Source: Sphingobium quisquiliarum P25 (GTDB lineage Bacteria; Pseudomonadota; Alphaproteobacteria; Sphingomonadales; Sphingomonadaceae). From it: a DNA stretch of 39,338 nucleotides. Shown here piece after piece: positions 23,745 to 32,381 of this stretch. The stretch covers positions 1 through 39,338 of the forward strand of contig NZ_ATHO01000158.1 of NCBI RefSeq assembly GCF_000445065.1. The letters are read 5' to 3'. The position numbers and the translations under genes were made by a program. The notes beneath the pieces were generated by a model, which did not search any database, was not told the DNA's origin, and saw only the letters and a program-made list of their open reading frames with translations. Numbering within the stretch: the stretch's first letter is position 1; each line of letters opens with the position of its first letter.

Positions 23745-25031
23745 ATGAATATGACGATCAACACCCTCATTCCCGATCATATCCCCGAGGAAAATTTATG
23801 GGATCACAGCTTAGCCGCCTTCGTCGGGGAACTGGACGACCCCTTTAGGGCCGCGGCGCGACTACATGATGGCCCGGACATCATCTGGACGACAAATGCC
23901 CTGCTTGGAACGCCCTCCTGGATATTTACACGCCACGCCCTGATACGCAAAGCGTTCAGCAACGCCCGGCTCTTCTCGAGTAAGCGCGGGCCCTTAACCA
24001 AGGCGTTCATGGATCCGAGTTGGCAGATGCTTCCGTTGGAAGCTGATCCGCCAGAGCATATGCATTTGCGAAAATTGTTGCAGCCCTACTTCTCTCCTGC
24101 TGCGCTCGACGAGCGGCTGACCAAGGTAGAACGACTTTCCAATACGCTGATCGACGCCTTCATCGACCGCGGACATTGCGAATTCATCGAGGAGTTTGCA
24201 TCGATCCTGCCCAATGCCATCGTCGTAGATATGTTGGGCATGCCGCAAACCATGCTTCAACAGTTCCTGAAATGGGAAGGGACCTTGATCCACAGCGACA
24301 GCGCGCAGGACAGGCTGGAGGCGGGCAACGCCATTCACGATTATATAAGACGCTACGTCGCCGATCAGGTGCAGCACCCTTCCAATGATCTGATGGCGGC
24401 CATCGCTCAGGGCGAGATTAATGGAAGACCGTTAAGCCAACAGGAGAAGCTCGGGATTGTCTATCTCCTGTTCGTGGCGGGACTGGATACCGTCCTGGCG
24501 TCGCTGGGCTGGGTTATGAATCACCTCGCTAATAACCAGGCATTGCAGCAACGCTTGCGGAACAATCCCCAAGACATTCCCGCGGCGGTGGAGGAGTTCG
24601 GCCGAGCCTTCGGCGTCAGTGCTCCATCCCGGGTCGTCGCGGAAGACATGGTGTTTGAGGGGGTGCCAATGAAGAAGGGGGATCAGTTGATTTTGCCGAC
24701 TTATCTGGCCGGCCGCGATCCGCTCGCCTTCCCGGATCCGCATGTCATCGACATCAACAGGAATCCTACGCACGCGACCTTTGGAGCGGGCCCCCACCTC
24801 TGCCTCGGCATGCACCTTGCCAAGCGCGAAATGCAGATCATGCTCGAATCATTCCTCTATCGGATGAAGAACATCCGCAAGAAGGATGGCGGGCGGTTCG
24901 AATTTCAAACGACCGGCACCATAAGCGTCTCGCGGCTGGACCTGACGTGGGATCTGTCGAACACGAAGGGGGCATCGATCCGGTCGCATCGCAGTGCGGC
25001 AATGATACCTGCTTCAGTTCCAGATCACTAG
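23745..25031 (+). CDS. Cytochrome P450 (bacterial class I type)
   Basis: 428 aa from ATG 23745, with GAGGA about six bases upstream. Signatures: heme-binding loop FGAGPHLCLGMHLA with Cys at about residue 353, the I-helix FVAGLDTVLAS (acid-Thr pair for oxygen activation), the K-helix EFGR (ExxR), and PPEHMHLRKLLQPYFSP in the C-helix region. It is a soluble monooxygenase related to the P450cam-like group used by sphingomonads on terpenoid, aromatic or steroid substrates. No ferredoxin or ferredoxin reductase is encoded nearby, so electrons must come from elsewhere. The last 30 residues after LTWDLS look like an unrelated extension. Confidence 0.95.
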   Translation: MNMTINTLIPDHIPEENLWDHSLAAFVGELDDPFRAAARLHDGPDIIWTTNALLGTPSWIFTRHALIRKAFSNARLFSSKRGPLTKAFMDPSWQMLPLEADPPEHMHLRKLLQPYFSPAALDERLTKVERLSNTLIDAFIDRGHCEFIEEFASILPNAIVVDMLGMPQTMLQQFLKWEGTLIHSDSAQDRLEAGNAIHDYIRRYVADQVQHPSNDLMAAIAQGEINGRPLSQQEKLGIVYLLFVAGLDTVLASLGWVMNHLANNQALQQRLRNNPQDIPAAVEEFGRAFGVSAPSRVVAEDMVFEGVPMKKGDQLILPTYLAGRDPLAFPDPHVIDINRNPTHATFGAGPHLCLGMHLAKREMQIMLESFLYRMKNIRKKDGGRFEFQTTGTISVSRLDLTWDLSNTKGASIRSHRSAAMIPASVPDH

Positions 25032-25149
25032 GCCTGCCACAGGTTGAAAAATTCGTAATCCGCACATGCTGCACCAAGTCGCTCGGTCAGGGCCTGTATA
25101 TTGTCCTCAGACTGATGTGACACGTGGTTAGTCGGCCAGATCCGCCTGA

Positions 25150-25257
25150 GACTGACACGCGGGCAGGTTCACAATGCCTGTGAAGCTGAAGCGCTGATCG
25201 AGGCCATTCCCGAAGTCGCCACCCTGCTCGGCGACAAGGGTTATGACAGCGAAGGCA
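25150..25257 (+). pseudogene. IS5-family transposase fragment
   Basis: The plus strand reads LRLTRGQVHNACEAEALIEA then LLGDKGYDSEG, the segment around the second catalytic Asp of an IS5-type transposase. It is unlike the terminal IS copies (LLADKGYDGD). Only about 36 codons remain; a scar of an earlier insertion. Confidence 0.7.
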
Positions 25258-25279
25258 CATTGACTTCACCATGTATTTG

Positions 25280-25297
25280 TGAAACTAAAAAGTTTCA
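25280..25297. promoter_or_regulatory. Palindrome TGAAAC-N6-GTTTCA, copy 1
   Basis: TGAAACTAAAAAGTTTCA, 18 bases, perfect 6-base arms. The same design occurs at 29642-29659. The size fits a TetR-family operator; it lies downstream of the TetR gene. Confidence 0.5.
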
Positions 25298-25403
25298 TAA
25301 AATGAAGAAGTTTAGAGGGACGGCTATGCGTCGGTGTGGCCAGGGTTCATCCATGATGCCGTTGTCGCGAGAACGTGCCACAGTCGTGATGGGTGAAAGC
25401 TCA

Positions 25404-26093
25404 TCATCCTGTCGCAGCATCTCCGACTTGGAAAAATCCAAGCATCAGAATGTTCACGCGTTCGTCCAGGTCGGCATCGCTGGGCAGGGGCTCGTCATAT
25501 CCCATCAAGGCGCGTTGCGCGCGATTTCCCACAATCAAGTCATAGAATATGTCGGCAGCACGCGTCGGGGGGGCCTTTGCAATTCGTCCCTTTTCCATCA
25601 GTCGGGCGAAAATCGCGGCGATGGCGTCATTCATCACGGCCCGCCCTGCATTCATGACTTCAACAACCAGTTCCGGGCATCTCAGCGTCTCCATCGTGAT
25701 TGCGCGCGTGAAAGCTACCGTTTCGGGACTGAGCGCGTAACGAACAACCCTTTCAGCCATAACGCGAAGAATCCGGCTCACGGGCAATTCATCGATCTCG
25801 CCGTCGAAATCAAAGGAACTGATACGTGTGCCAAGGGACGCGCAAGCCTCGCGGAAAAGCGCGTCCTTGTTGCCGATGGCCTGGTAGATGGTTCGCTTCG
25901 TGACCCCCGCGGCGCGGCTGATTTCAGTCATGGTCGTCGCCGTGAATCCCTTCGCCATAAAGAGAGCCGTCGCGGCTTTTATGATCCGTTCATTGCGGCT
26001 GGCGCTGTCGGCGACCGGCCGCCCGCGACGGGCAGGCCTCCCGTTATCCGGTGGAAGGTCGGCCTTTGCTGCGCTGTCGGTGAGATCGGCCAT
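25404..26093 (-). CDS. TetR-family transcriptional repressor
   Basis: About 229 aa from ATG 26093 (GTG 26114 is an alternative). The HTH is clear: RIIKAATALFMAKGFTATTM then TEISRAAGVTKRTIYQAIGN and KDALF. The C-terminal ligand domain resembles the AcrR/AefR-type C-terminal domain. Candidate binding sites are the TGAAAC-N6-GTTTCA palindromes at 25280 and 29642 (inference). It lies opposite the cupin and TonB receptor genes, which it may control. Confidence 0.9.
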   Translation of the reverse strand: MADLTDSAAKADLPPDNGRPARRGRPVADSASRNERIIKAATALFMAKGFTATTMTEISRAAGVTKRTIYQAIGNKDALFREACASLGTRISSFDFDGEIDELPVSRILRVMAERVVRYALSPETVAFTRAITMETLRCPELVVEVMNAGRAVMNDAIAAIFARLMEKGRIAKAPPTRAADIFYDLIVGNRAQRALMGYDEPLPSDADLDERVNILMLGFFQVGDAATG

Positions 26094-26602
26094 TTCCGTC
26101 GGGTAGCAGCGCACTTAAGGGGACGCAATGGCGTCCGGGTTCGCGGTAAACCCGTCAAGACCAGTGATCCCAGTTGCAGAGGCAGTAGGGAAATCAGCAC
26201 AATGAAGTTGCAAAGAACATCGCCCCCACTTCCCGGCGGAAAGGCGATGAAGCCAGGGCGGGATATCGCGCAGGCAAGCGAGCGGCAACCAATATGACGC
26301 AGTCTGTGGCAGTGGCACTGGTGTCCACTGCATCAGGGTGAACGCGATCGTTCCGAACTACAAACCGCCCTGTGTGAGCGCATCCGCGGGGACAGCCCAA
26401 ATACGGCGAAGGGACTAAGCGGAGACGCATTCGACAACCCTCTGATCGCCAAGCTTCTCCGCAGACAGGCTAAAGTTTCGATCGAGGTTGCCGCCGCTAC
26501 GGCTTTCCCGGCAGCCGACCAAGCAGCCTAGATCTTCCACATATTAACACTGACGGCGGCCTCATACCGAATTGAGGCGTGCCTGCCTGAAAGGAAAAGC
26601 GT
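26094..26602. other. Gap with an unrecognised coding-like remnant
   Basis: The plus strand between about 26333 and 26531 stays open and reads SELQTALCERIRGDSPNTAK then GLSGDAFDNPLIAKLLRRQA, ending at TAG 26529-26531. It has no start codon or ribosome-binding site and no recognised family; probably the tail of a deleted gene. No operator-like palindrome was seen here. Confidence 0.3.
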
Positions 26603-27103
26603 TTGGAGAAGAAGTTCGCCATTCTTCGCGCGGGGAAAGCCCCGGACATCATAGAGTCTGGCATTATGGACGTGCAAGCGCCCTCGGGCGGTTATGCGCC
26701 TTCTATGCAGGCATGTCTTGACGCGGGTCTCGGCGCCGGGTCCGAAGCTCATGTCGTTTTCACAGGCTTTGGTCTGAGCGTGGTCCATGCCTGGTTCAAA
26801 CGATCATTCCCGCTGCCGCTCCACAGCCACAACGCCGACTGCCTCTATTACATCATCGGAGGGGGACTGAGACTGGGTAGGGAGGATCTGAAGGCGGGGG
26901 ATGCTTTCTTCGTTCCCGCTGATGTGCCCTACACCTACACGCCCGGCCCCGAAGGTGTGGAACTGATCGAAGTCAGGAACCGGGAAGGTTTCGATTATCG
27001 CGAAAGATCCGGCGAGACATTCTGGCGCAAGGCGCTGGACACCGTGCGTGAAAACCAGGCGGCGTGGGCCGATGCACGGCGCTTCATCGCTGTCGATCGG
27101 TAG
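26603..27103 (+). CDS. Cupin-fold protein
   Basis: 166 aa, TTG start with AAAGGAAAAG about seven bases upstream. The cupin core is PLPLHSHNADCLYYIIGGGL (metal-ligand H-x-H and a tyrosine pair where Glu is common) and DAFFVPADVPYTYTPGPEGV (second motif, with Tyr at the usual His). A metal-dependent sensor, isomerase or ring-cleavage role is possible; unusual ligands leave activity open. The TonB receptor follows 29 bases downstream, so both probably share a transcript. Confidence 0.78.
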   Translation: MEKKFAILRAGKAPDIIESGIMDVQAPSGGYAPSMQACLDAGLGAGSEAHVVFTGFGLSVVHAWFKRSFPLPLHSHNADCLYYIIGGGLRLGREDLKAGDAFFVPADVPYTYTPGPEGVELIEVRNREGFDYRERSGETFWRKALDTVRENQAAWADARRFIAVDR

Positions 27104-27132
27104 ACATCAAAAAAATAAAAAAGGGGGACAAC

Positions 27133-29505
27133 ATGAAAGTGAATCATTGTCTGCAAAGCGCTGCGGCTGTTCTGATCTGTGCGATGCCCGCTGGCGTTCA
27201 CGCTCAGGAACCAATGGCGTCGGCTTCTGGCGCGGAGCCGTCGGCAACACTGAAGACGGGCGGTCCAGTCGCTGATGCGACGGGGCCTACCGACATCATC
27301 GTCACAGCGCAGCGGCGCTCCGAACGCTTGGTCGACGTGCCGGCGGCGATTGCGACGCAGACCGGGGATGAGCTTCAGTCAGCCGGTGTGACGCGCTTCC
27401 AGGACCTTGGCCTGGTCGCACCGTCGGTCCAAATCTCCCGCTTCGGAACTTACACCCAGCCCGCGATACGCGGCGTGTCGACAACTTTCGCGGGTGTCGG
27501 TCAGGAGGTCAATGTCGCCGTCTATGTCGATGGTTTCTACACCTCCGACCAGCTTTCAGTGAACCAGGACCTCATCAACATCAAGGATGTTCAAATCCTC
27601 AAGGGTCCGCAAGGCACGCTCTACGGCCGTAACGCTACGGGCGGCGCGATCCTTATCAACACGCTCACTCCGGGCGAAAAATTTGAAGCGCGGATGGATG
27701 CCAGCTATGCCCCCCGCTTCGATGACAAGAGCTTTGCGGGCTATGTTGCCGGGCCCTTGGGTGAGGGGATATCCCTTGGCGTCGCCGCGAATTATCGCGC
27801 CACTGACGGCTATATGCAGGACATCAATAAATTCGCGCCCGACGCGCCGATCCGTTTTGTCAGTCAGGCGATCCGCGGTACTCGTCACGCAGCGCCCTTC
27901 AAAAATTATGCGATCCGTCCGAAACTAGTCTTGGAGCCGAGCGATGACGTGACGGTGACTATCGGGTACGTGCATAGCTTCATCAACGATCCTCGCGGGC
28001 TTGCCTTTCAGTCGGTCGACAATGTCGCCAATGCAGGGCCGGCCTACTTCGGTTACCCGGTCGCCATTGCGCGCGATCGCACATCGCTGAACTTCCAGCC
28101 CGTCGCAAAGGTCAAGGCGGACGAAGGCAATCTGACCGCCGCCTTTGATCTTGGTTCCCTGGGCGTACTGACCAGTCGAAGCGCCTATCGTCGCCAACAT
28201 GATTACCAGATGTATGACATTGACGCAGCGCCTATTGATCCTGTGTCCAATCCGTTCGGCACCAGCTATGCTGACATCGAACGGGACAAGCGTTCAACAT
28301 TCACGCAGCAGCTCGATCTGGCGACGACAGTATCTCCCGACTTCGAACTGCTTGCTGGCCTGTTTTACTACCGCGATAATTTCCAGGCCAAGGGTCTGGA
28401 GGACATAGGATTGTCGTTCAGCCCCACCACATCGACAACGCATTTCAGGACACGGTCCTGGGCGGCATATCTGGACGGAACATATCAGATCATGCCCGGC
28501 CTGTTCTTCACGGCAGGTGGCCGGTATAGCGAAGACCGAAAGCGGATCGAGGTCAGCCGTCTCGATAATCAGGGCAGGATCATCGCTTCGCAAAGCACGA
28601 TCGGCTACTATGCCGATGGCGTGGGACGGGTGGAAAACCATGCTTTCACGCCGCGTGCGAACCTGCGGTACAGCATCACCGACCGCAGCAACGTCTATGC
28701 ATCGATTTCTAAGGGCTTCAAGTCCGCCACGATCAACAGCTTTGCGCCTTTCAACAAGCTGAAGCCTGAAAAGGTGACCGCGTACGAAGTGGGCTATAAG
28801 GTCGCCGACAGGGGCTTTCGTGGTGAATTGTCCGCCTTCTACTACGACTTCAAGAACAACCAGATTTCGGCGCTCCAGGCGGATGGCGCATCCGTTGCCA
28901 CGGTCATTCAAAACAGCGGTGGCGCTCATATCTATGGCCTCGAAGCCCTGGTTGAAGCCCCTGTTACCGGTCGCCTGGCGCTGCGGGCTTCGGCCGCCTA
29001 TCTCCATGCGCGCTACAGCGATTTCGAAAATGCGACCAATGTGGTTGTGGACCCCACGACCAATTTGAACGCATCGCTGGTGGGTTCCTGGACCGGTCGC
29101 CGCATCGCGCGCGCGCCGGACTGGACCGCCACTGTTGCGGCTGACTACCGGTTCCCTCTTGCCGGCGGCTCGGCCCTGCTGACGGCGACCGGCAATTACT
29201 CGAGCCGATATGCACCGCAAGACAGCTCCTACGCCTGCGATGTCGTCGTGATCGGCGGGGCACTTTCCTGCGCGCCGGGCACGAACTCCAAAACTGCGCG
29301 CGGCAGATTTGAGGAGGATGGCTATTTCTTGCTCAATACCCAAGCCGCATGGACGGACCCATCCAAGCGCTGGACTGTCACCATATTTGGAAACAACCTG
29401 ACCGGCACGCGCTACAAGCTGTCGAACCAGGGGTTCTTCTATGCCACGCTACAGACCCTTAACGAACCGAGGTCGATAGGGGGACGGCTGAGCTTCCGTT
29501 ATTGA
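27133..29505 (+). CDS. TonB-dependent outer-membrane receptor
   Basis: 790 aa from ATG 27133, preceded by GGGGGA. A signal peptide is cleaved at about VHAQ-E. The TonB box region is DIIVTAQRRSERLVDVPAAI. The plug domain follows with VAVYVDGFY and VQILKGPQGTLYGRNATGG then AILINT. The 22-strand barrel extends to a terminal aromatic residue (GGRLSFRY). It resembles sphingomonad receptors for aromatic, terpenoid or other hydrophobic substrates more than siderophore receptors, but the ligand is unknown. Position behind a cupin and near a P450 suggests uptake of the compound these enzymes use. Confidence 0.93.
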   Translation: MKVNHCLQSAAAVLICAMPAGVHAQEPMASASGAEPSATLKTGGPVADATGPTDIIVTAQRRSERLVDVPAAIATQTGDELQSAGVTRFQDLGLVAPSVQISRFGTYTQPAIRGVSTTFAGVGQEVNVAVYVDGFYTSDQLSVNQDLINIKDVQILKGPQGTLYGRNATGGAILINTLTPGEKFEARMDASYAPRFDDKSFAGYVAGPLGEGISLGVAANYRATDGYMQDINKFAPDAPIRFVSQAIRGTRHAAPFKNYAIRPKLVLEPSDDVTVTIGYVHSFINDPRGLAFQSVDNVANAGPAYFGYPVAIARDRTSLNFQPVAKVKADEGNLTAAFDLGSLGVLTSRSAYRRQHDYQMYDIDAAPIDPVSNPFGTSYADIERDKRSTFTQQLDLATTVSPDFELLAGLFYYRDNFQAKGLEDIGLSFSPTTSTTHFRTRSWAAYLDGTYQIMPGLFFTAGGRYSEDRKRIEVSRLDNQGRIIASQSTIGYYADGVGRVENHAFTPRANLRYSITDRSNVYASISKGFKSATINSFAPFNKLKPEKVTAYEVGYKVADRGFRGELSAFYYDFKNNQISALQADGASVATVIQNSGGAHIYGLEALVEAPVTGRLALRASAAYLHARYSDFENATNVVVDPTTNLNASLVGSWTGRRIARAPDWTATVAADYRFPLAGGSALLTATGNYSSRYAPQDSSYACDVVVIGGALSCAPGTNSKTARGRFEEDGYFLLNTQAAWTDPSKRWTVTIFGNNLTGTRYKLSNQGFFYATLQTLNEPRSIGGRLSFRY

Positions 29506-29543
29506 ATATTTCGATGATCGCGTAGGCAGGCCCGGCGAGAAAA

Positions 29544-29572
29544 GACCCTCCCCGCCAAGAGCAGGGAGGGTC
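29544..29572 (-). terminator. Strong hairpin after the TonB receptor
   Basis: GACCCTCCC (29544-29552) pairs with GGGAGGGTC (29564-29572). Read on the minus strand it is followed by TTTTCT; on the plus strand the tail is poor. It may still end the receptor transcript or work in both directions. Confidence 0.55.
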
Positions 29573-29891
29573 AGTAGAAAGGTCGCGCATGAGCGCGCCC
29601 CTCTGGGTCGCAGAAACGCATTAGCCGCAATCTTTCAAAAATGAAACCTATCAGTTTCAAAAAAGATGCGAGGGGGAGCGCACCGATTTCCTTTGAGACA
29701 GTTGCGGCAGGCGCTTTGCAATTGCTTATGCTGTGAAGCTCGTTTAGGTGGCTGCTGGGTCAGGGAAAGGTCTTACAGCCTCGGGTCGCACCGCCTGACC
29801 CATCGATCATTTTGCCCATTCGGGTCGTCGCCTTCTTTCACCTCCCGTCATTCGGCAAGGCGGATTCGTGACATGTGGGTCACGCCGCCAC
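29573..29891. other. Gap containing palindrome copy 2, no gene
   Basis: TGAAAC-CTATCA-GTTTCA at 29642-29659 matches the palindrome at 25280-25297. No supported coding sequence was seen in the rest. Confidence 0.45.
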
Positions 29892-30230
29892 CTATGCCGT
29901 AACTCGATAGTCCTCATTCTTCGTCAGCATGGCCCAGTTTTCCGTGCCCTCTTGTTGGCCAGAGCGATCGCCACGATCATCCTGGGTTTGCGCATGAATT
30001 TGCGCGCCAGCCAGGGACTTTCAGGAACCGATTTGCGGCCCATCCAGTTCAGGCGCGACATCGCACCGATAATCAGCAGCTTGCGGATGTCGGATTGTCC
30101 GGCTTTGGAAACGCGTCCGAGCCGCTCCTTGCTGCCGGATGAGCGGCCGACGCAGGACGGGGCCGAGCCAAGCCGCGAAGTCGCGACCGCATCGGAAGTT
30201 TTCCATAGGCGGAGCAAGGCCTCGACAGCC
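29892..30230 (-). pseudogene. IS110-family transposase C-terminal remnant
   Basis: Two frames read CGRDFAAWLGP and GSKERLGRVSKAGQSDIRKL then LIIGAMSRLNWMGRK, the Transposase_20 domain of IS110/IS1328 elements. Another shift near 29930 yields NWAMLTKNEDYRVTA and a stop at 29892. The N-terminal DEDD domain is absent. Confidence 0.8.
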
Positions 30231-30293
30231 GGGCCGTCAAAGCTCCAACGCCGGTATTGTCTGCAAGCGCCACCTGGCATGCCACAAGCCACA

Positions 30294-31457
30294 TCAAGCT
30301 GCACGCGATGCAAGATAGCCCTTGGGAAAGGCCCGTCTGCGCCTCTCTTTGTCACGATAGAGCGCTACATCAGCACGGCGTACCAGGTCTGTTATCCCTT
30401 CTCCGGGCAGCACGGCAGCGCTACCGATGCTGGCGGAAACCCGGGTGCCGCCGGCCACTTTTTGAATCACAGGCGACATTTCGATCGTTTGGCGGAGAGA
30501 TGCCTTGAAAGCTTCAGCCTCATGAAGGCCGCACCCACGTAGCAGGATTGCGAACTCATCTCCGCCCAGGCGCCAGAACATGTCTGGATCGCGCAATTGC
30601 TGGCGGACAGCCTGAGCAAAGGTCTTCAGCAGAGCGTCGCCCGCCTGATGGCCAAGGCGGTCATTCACCTTCTTAAACTCATCAAGATCAAGGAGAAGCA
30701 GCGCAGTTGGAACGGCGTCTTCCGCCACGGGAAGGACCCTACGCATGGTGGCATCGAACGCTCTTCGACTGCCGACACCGGTCAGGAAGTCGGTGTTCGC
30801 CGCGCGCCTTTCCTTAAGGCCCCTCCGCTCCGCGATGGTCCCCACGATGAGCGTCGCCATCGCTGCGGCAAAGAGAACGATCTCAAGGGCGATCGCAGCG
30901 CCCCATGCGCTCTCCACATCCTCGGTCGCTGCGTTGATCAGGCCGAGCGTGGGCCCGAATGCCGCCCTGATCAGGTAAAAGAGCGCGTGAGCGGCGCATA
31001 GTCCCGCAGCAATCAACCGATTGCGCTCCTCCTTTGTCACACCATGGACAAGTTCGAATGCAGCCGCAGCAGAATAGCCGCAGACCAGAGTGGAGCAGAC
31101 CACGACGCGGCTTGCAAAACCAAGTTCGAACAGCCCGCAAAGCAGGGGCCATATCGCAAATGCGACGATCAGCGGCCAGACAAGCGGCTTGCGTCCAGCA
31201 AGGGAGCGTGCACCTGCATGACAACAGCCATAAGCCGACAAGAACAACGTATTGGCGGCCATCAGCTGAAGGCTGCCCGGCCCGCCAGGCGCCAGGACGA
31301 GAAGCAGAAACCCGGACGCCCCGAGCAGGAAACTGGCAATCCACCACAGCCCCGCCCGATCCTCACCCGACCGCCGGACCACAACCGCGAGCACCATCCC
31401 AAACAGAAACAGCGTCAGGAATGCGGTTGTTAAAAGCGTAGCTGGATCGAATTTCAT
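30294..31457 (-). CDS. Membrane-bound diguanylate cyclase (GGDEF)
   Basis: 387 aa. Seven hydrophobic helices (about residues 8-205) form an uncharacterised sensor; the C-terminal 165 residues are a GGDEF domain with FLTGVGSRRAFDATMRR, LLLDLDEFKKVNDRLGHQAG and the active motif RLGGDEFAILL (GGDEF at 298-302). The inhibitory I-site RDPD lies exactly five residues before it, so c-di-GMP feedback is expected. It makes c-di-GMP from GTP at the inner membrane. No phosphodiesterase is nearby. The last residues (AFPKGYLASRAA) run into the IS110 remnant. Confidence 0.92.
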   Translation of the reverse strand: MKFDPATLLTTAFLTLFLFGMVLAVVVRRSGEDRAGLWWIASFLLGASGFLLLVLAPGGPGSLQLMAANTLFLSAYGCCHAGARSLAGRKPLVWPLIVAFAIWPLLCGLFELGFASRVVVCSTLVCGYSAAAAFELVHGVTKEERNRLIAAGLCAAHALFYLIRAAFGPTLGLINAATEDVESAWGAAIALEIVLFAAAMATLIVGTIAERRGLKERRAANTDFLTGVGSRRAFDATMRRVLPVAEDAVPTALLLLDLDEFKKVNDRLGHQAGDALLKTFAQAVRQQLRDPDMFWRLGGDEFAILLRGCGLHEAEAFKASLRQTIEMSPVIQKVAGGTRVSASIGSAAVLPGEGITDLVRRADVALYRDKERRRRAFPKGYLASRAA

Positions 31458-31580
31458 ACTGCGATGCCTGGTGAAGGCGCCGAGTAGCGATTCGGTCTTA
31501 ACAGAGGCCTAAACGCCTAAATTGGCGGGATTGAAGATGATGACAATTTTTGCCATACTAAGCGCAGGAGGTAGAAGCCG

Positions 31581-31862
31581 ATGGCGACCATGAATATTTC
31601 GCTGCCCGACCTCATGCGTGACTTCGTGCAAAACCGTATCGACAGCGGCCAATATGCCAGCGTCAGCGATTATGTGCGTGACCTGATCCGCCGCGATCAG
31701 TCCGAAACGGAAGATGAGCAGCGTTGGCTGCGTGAGCTGGACGCTTCCATCGAGCGCGGCCTTGAGGATGAGAAAGCGGGCCGTCTTTACGACCTGGGCG
31801 AAATCTGCGGGGAAATTCGTGCCGAAATAGAAGGAATGGCGGGCGAACAGCCGCTCAGATGA
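31581..31862 (+). CDS. parD: ParD-family antitoxin
   Basis: 93 aa. MATMNISLPDLMRDFVQNRI then GQYASVSDYVRDLIRRDQ is the ParD RHH domain; the C-terminal tail (DLGEICGEIRAEIEGMAG) binds the toxin. AGGAGG sits eight bases before the ATG. Ends with an ATGA overlap with parE. Intact, unlike the parDE copy at 15741-16189. Confidence 0.92.
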   Translation: MATMNISLPDLMRDFVQNRIDSGQYASVSDYVRDLIRRDQSETEDEQRWLRELDASIERGLEDEKAGRLYDLGEICGEIRAEIEGMAGEQPLR

Positions 31863-32155
31863 AAGTCTCCCTAACCCCCGGATCGCGCCACGATCTTCGC
31901 GCGATCGGCCGCCATATTGCGAAAGACAACCCGGCGCGCGCGATGACTTTTGTTACGGAGCTGGAAGACGCCGCTCGGCGCCTCGGCGAAATGCCCCGTG
32001 CCTTCCCGCTGGTCCCGCGCTACGAGCATTACGGCATCCGGCGACGCTCCTATCATGGCTACGGCATCCTCTACGCCGTGCGGAGCGACAGGATCATTAT
32101 CTATCGCTTCCTTGGGCCGGGACAGGATCACGACCGCGCCTTGCGGCTCAATTGA
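31859..32155 (+). CDS. parE: ParE-family toxin
   Basis: 98 aa. VSLTPGSRHDLRAIGRHIAK, then FPLVPRYEHYGIRRRSYHGY and GILYAVRSDRIIIYRFLGPG have the RelE/ParE fold signature with its basic C-terminal strands. ParE toxins inhibit DNA gyrase and stabilise plasmids after segregation. With parD it forms a complete module. Confidence 0.92.
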   Translation: MKVSLTPGSRHDLRAIGRHIAKDNPARAMTFVTELEDAARRLGEMPRAFPLVPRYEHYGIRRRSYHGYGILYAVRSDRIIIYRFLGPGQDHDRALRLN

Positions 32156-32381
32156 GGGTAGGGCAAAGCAGATCATGCGGGCGATTTCACCCATGCTGCA
32201 GTGCGTAGCAGTCCAGCCTTAGCCCAGGCGCCTAATCACGAATGCGCCGGTTCCAGAAGCCGGAGCTGTGAGGCCTTTTCCGGCCCGTCAATGACATCAT
32301 GTCAGCAGTCAAAATCATCCTCCACCGGAGGGCGCGGCTTTCAATGCTTTGAGTAGGTTCACAAAGGCTTGTGCTTCCCCA
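32156..32381. other. Gap, nothing supported
   Basis: Short spacer between the convergent parE and ATPase genes. GC-rich partial inverted repeats (around 32240-32285) may end one or both transcripts. Confidence 0.25.

Noticed and set aside
28294..29343. Minus-strand 349-codon frame opposite the TonB receptor
   Set aside because: Shadow of the beta-barrel coding sequence without family features.
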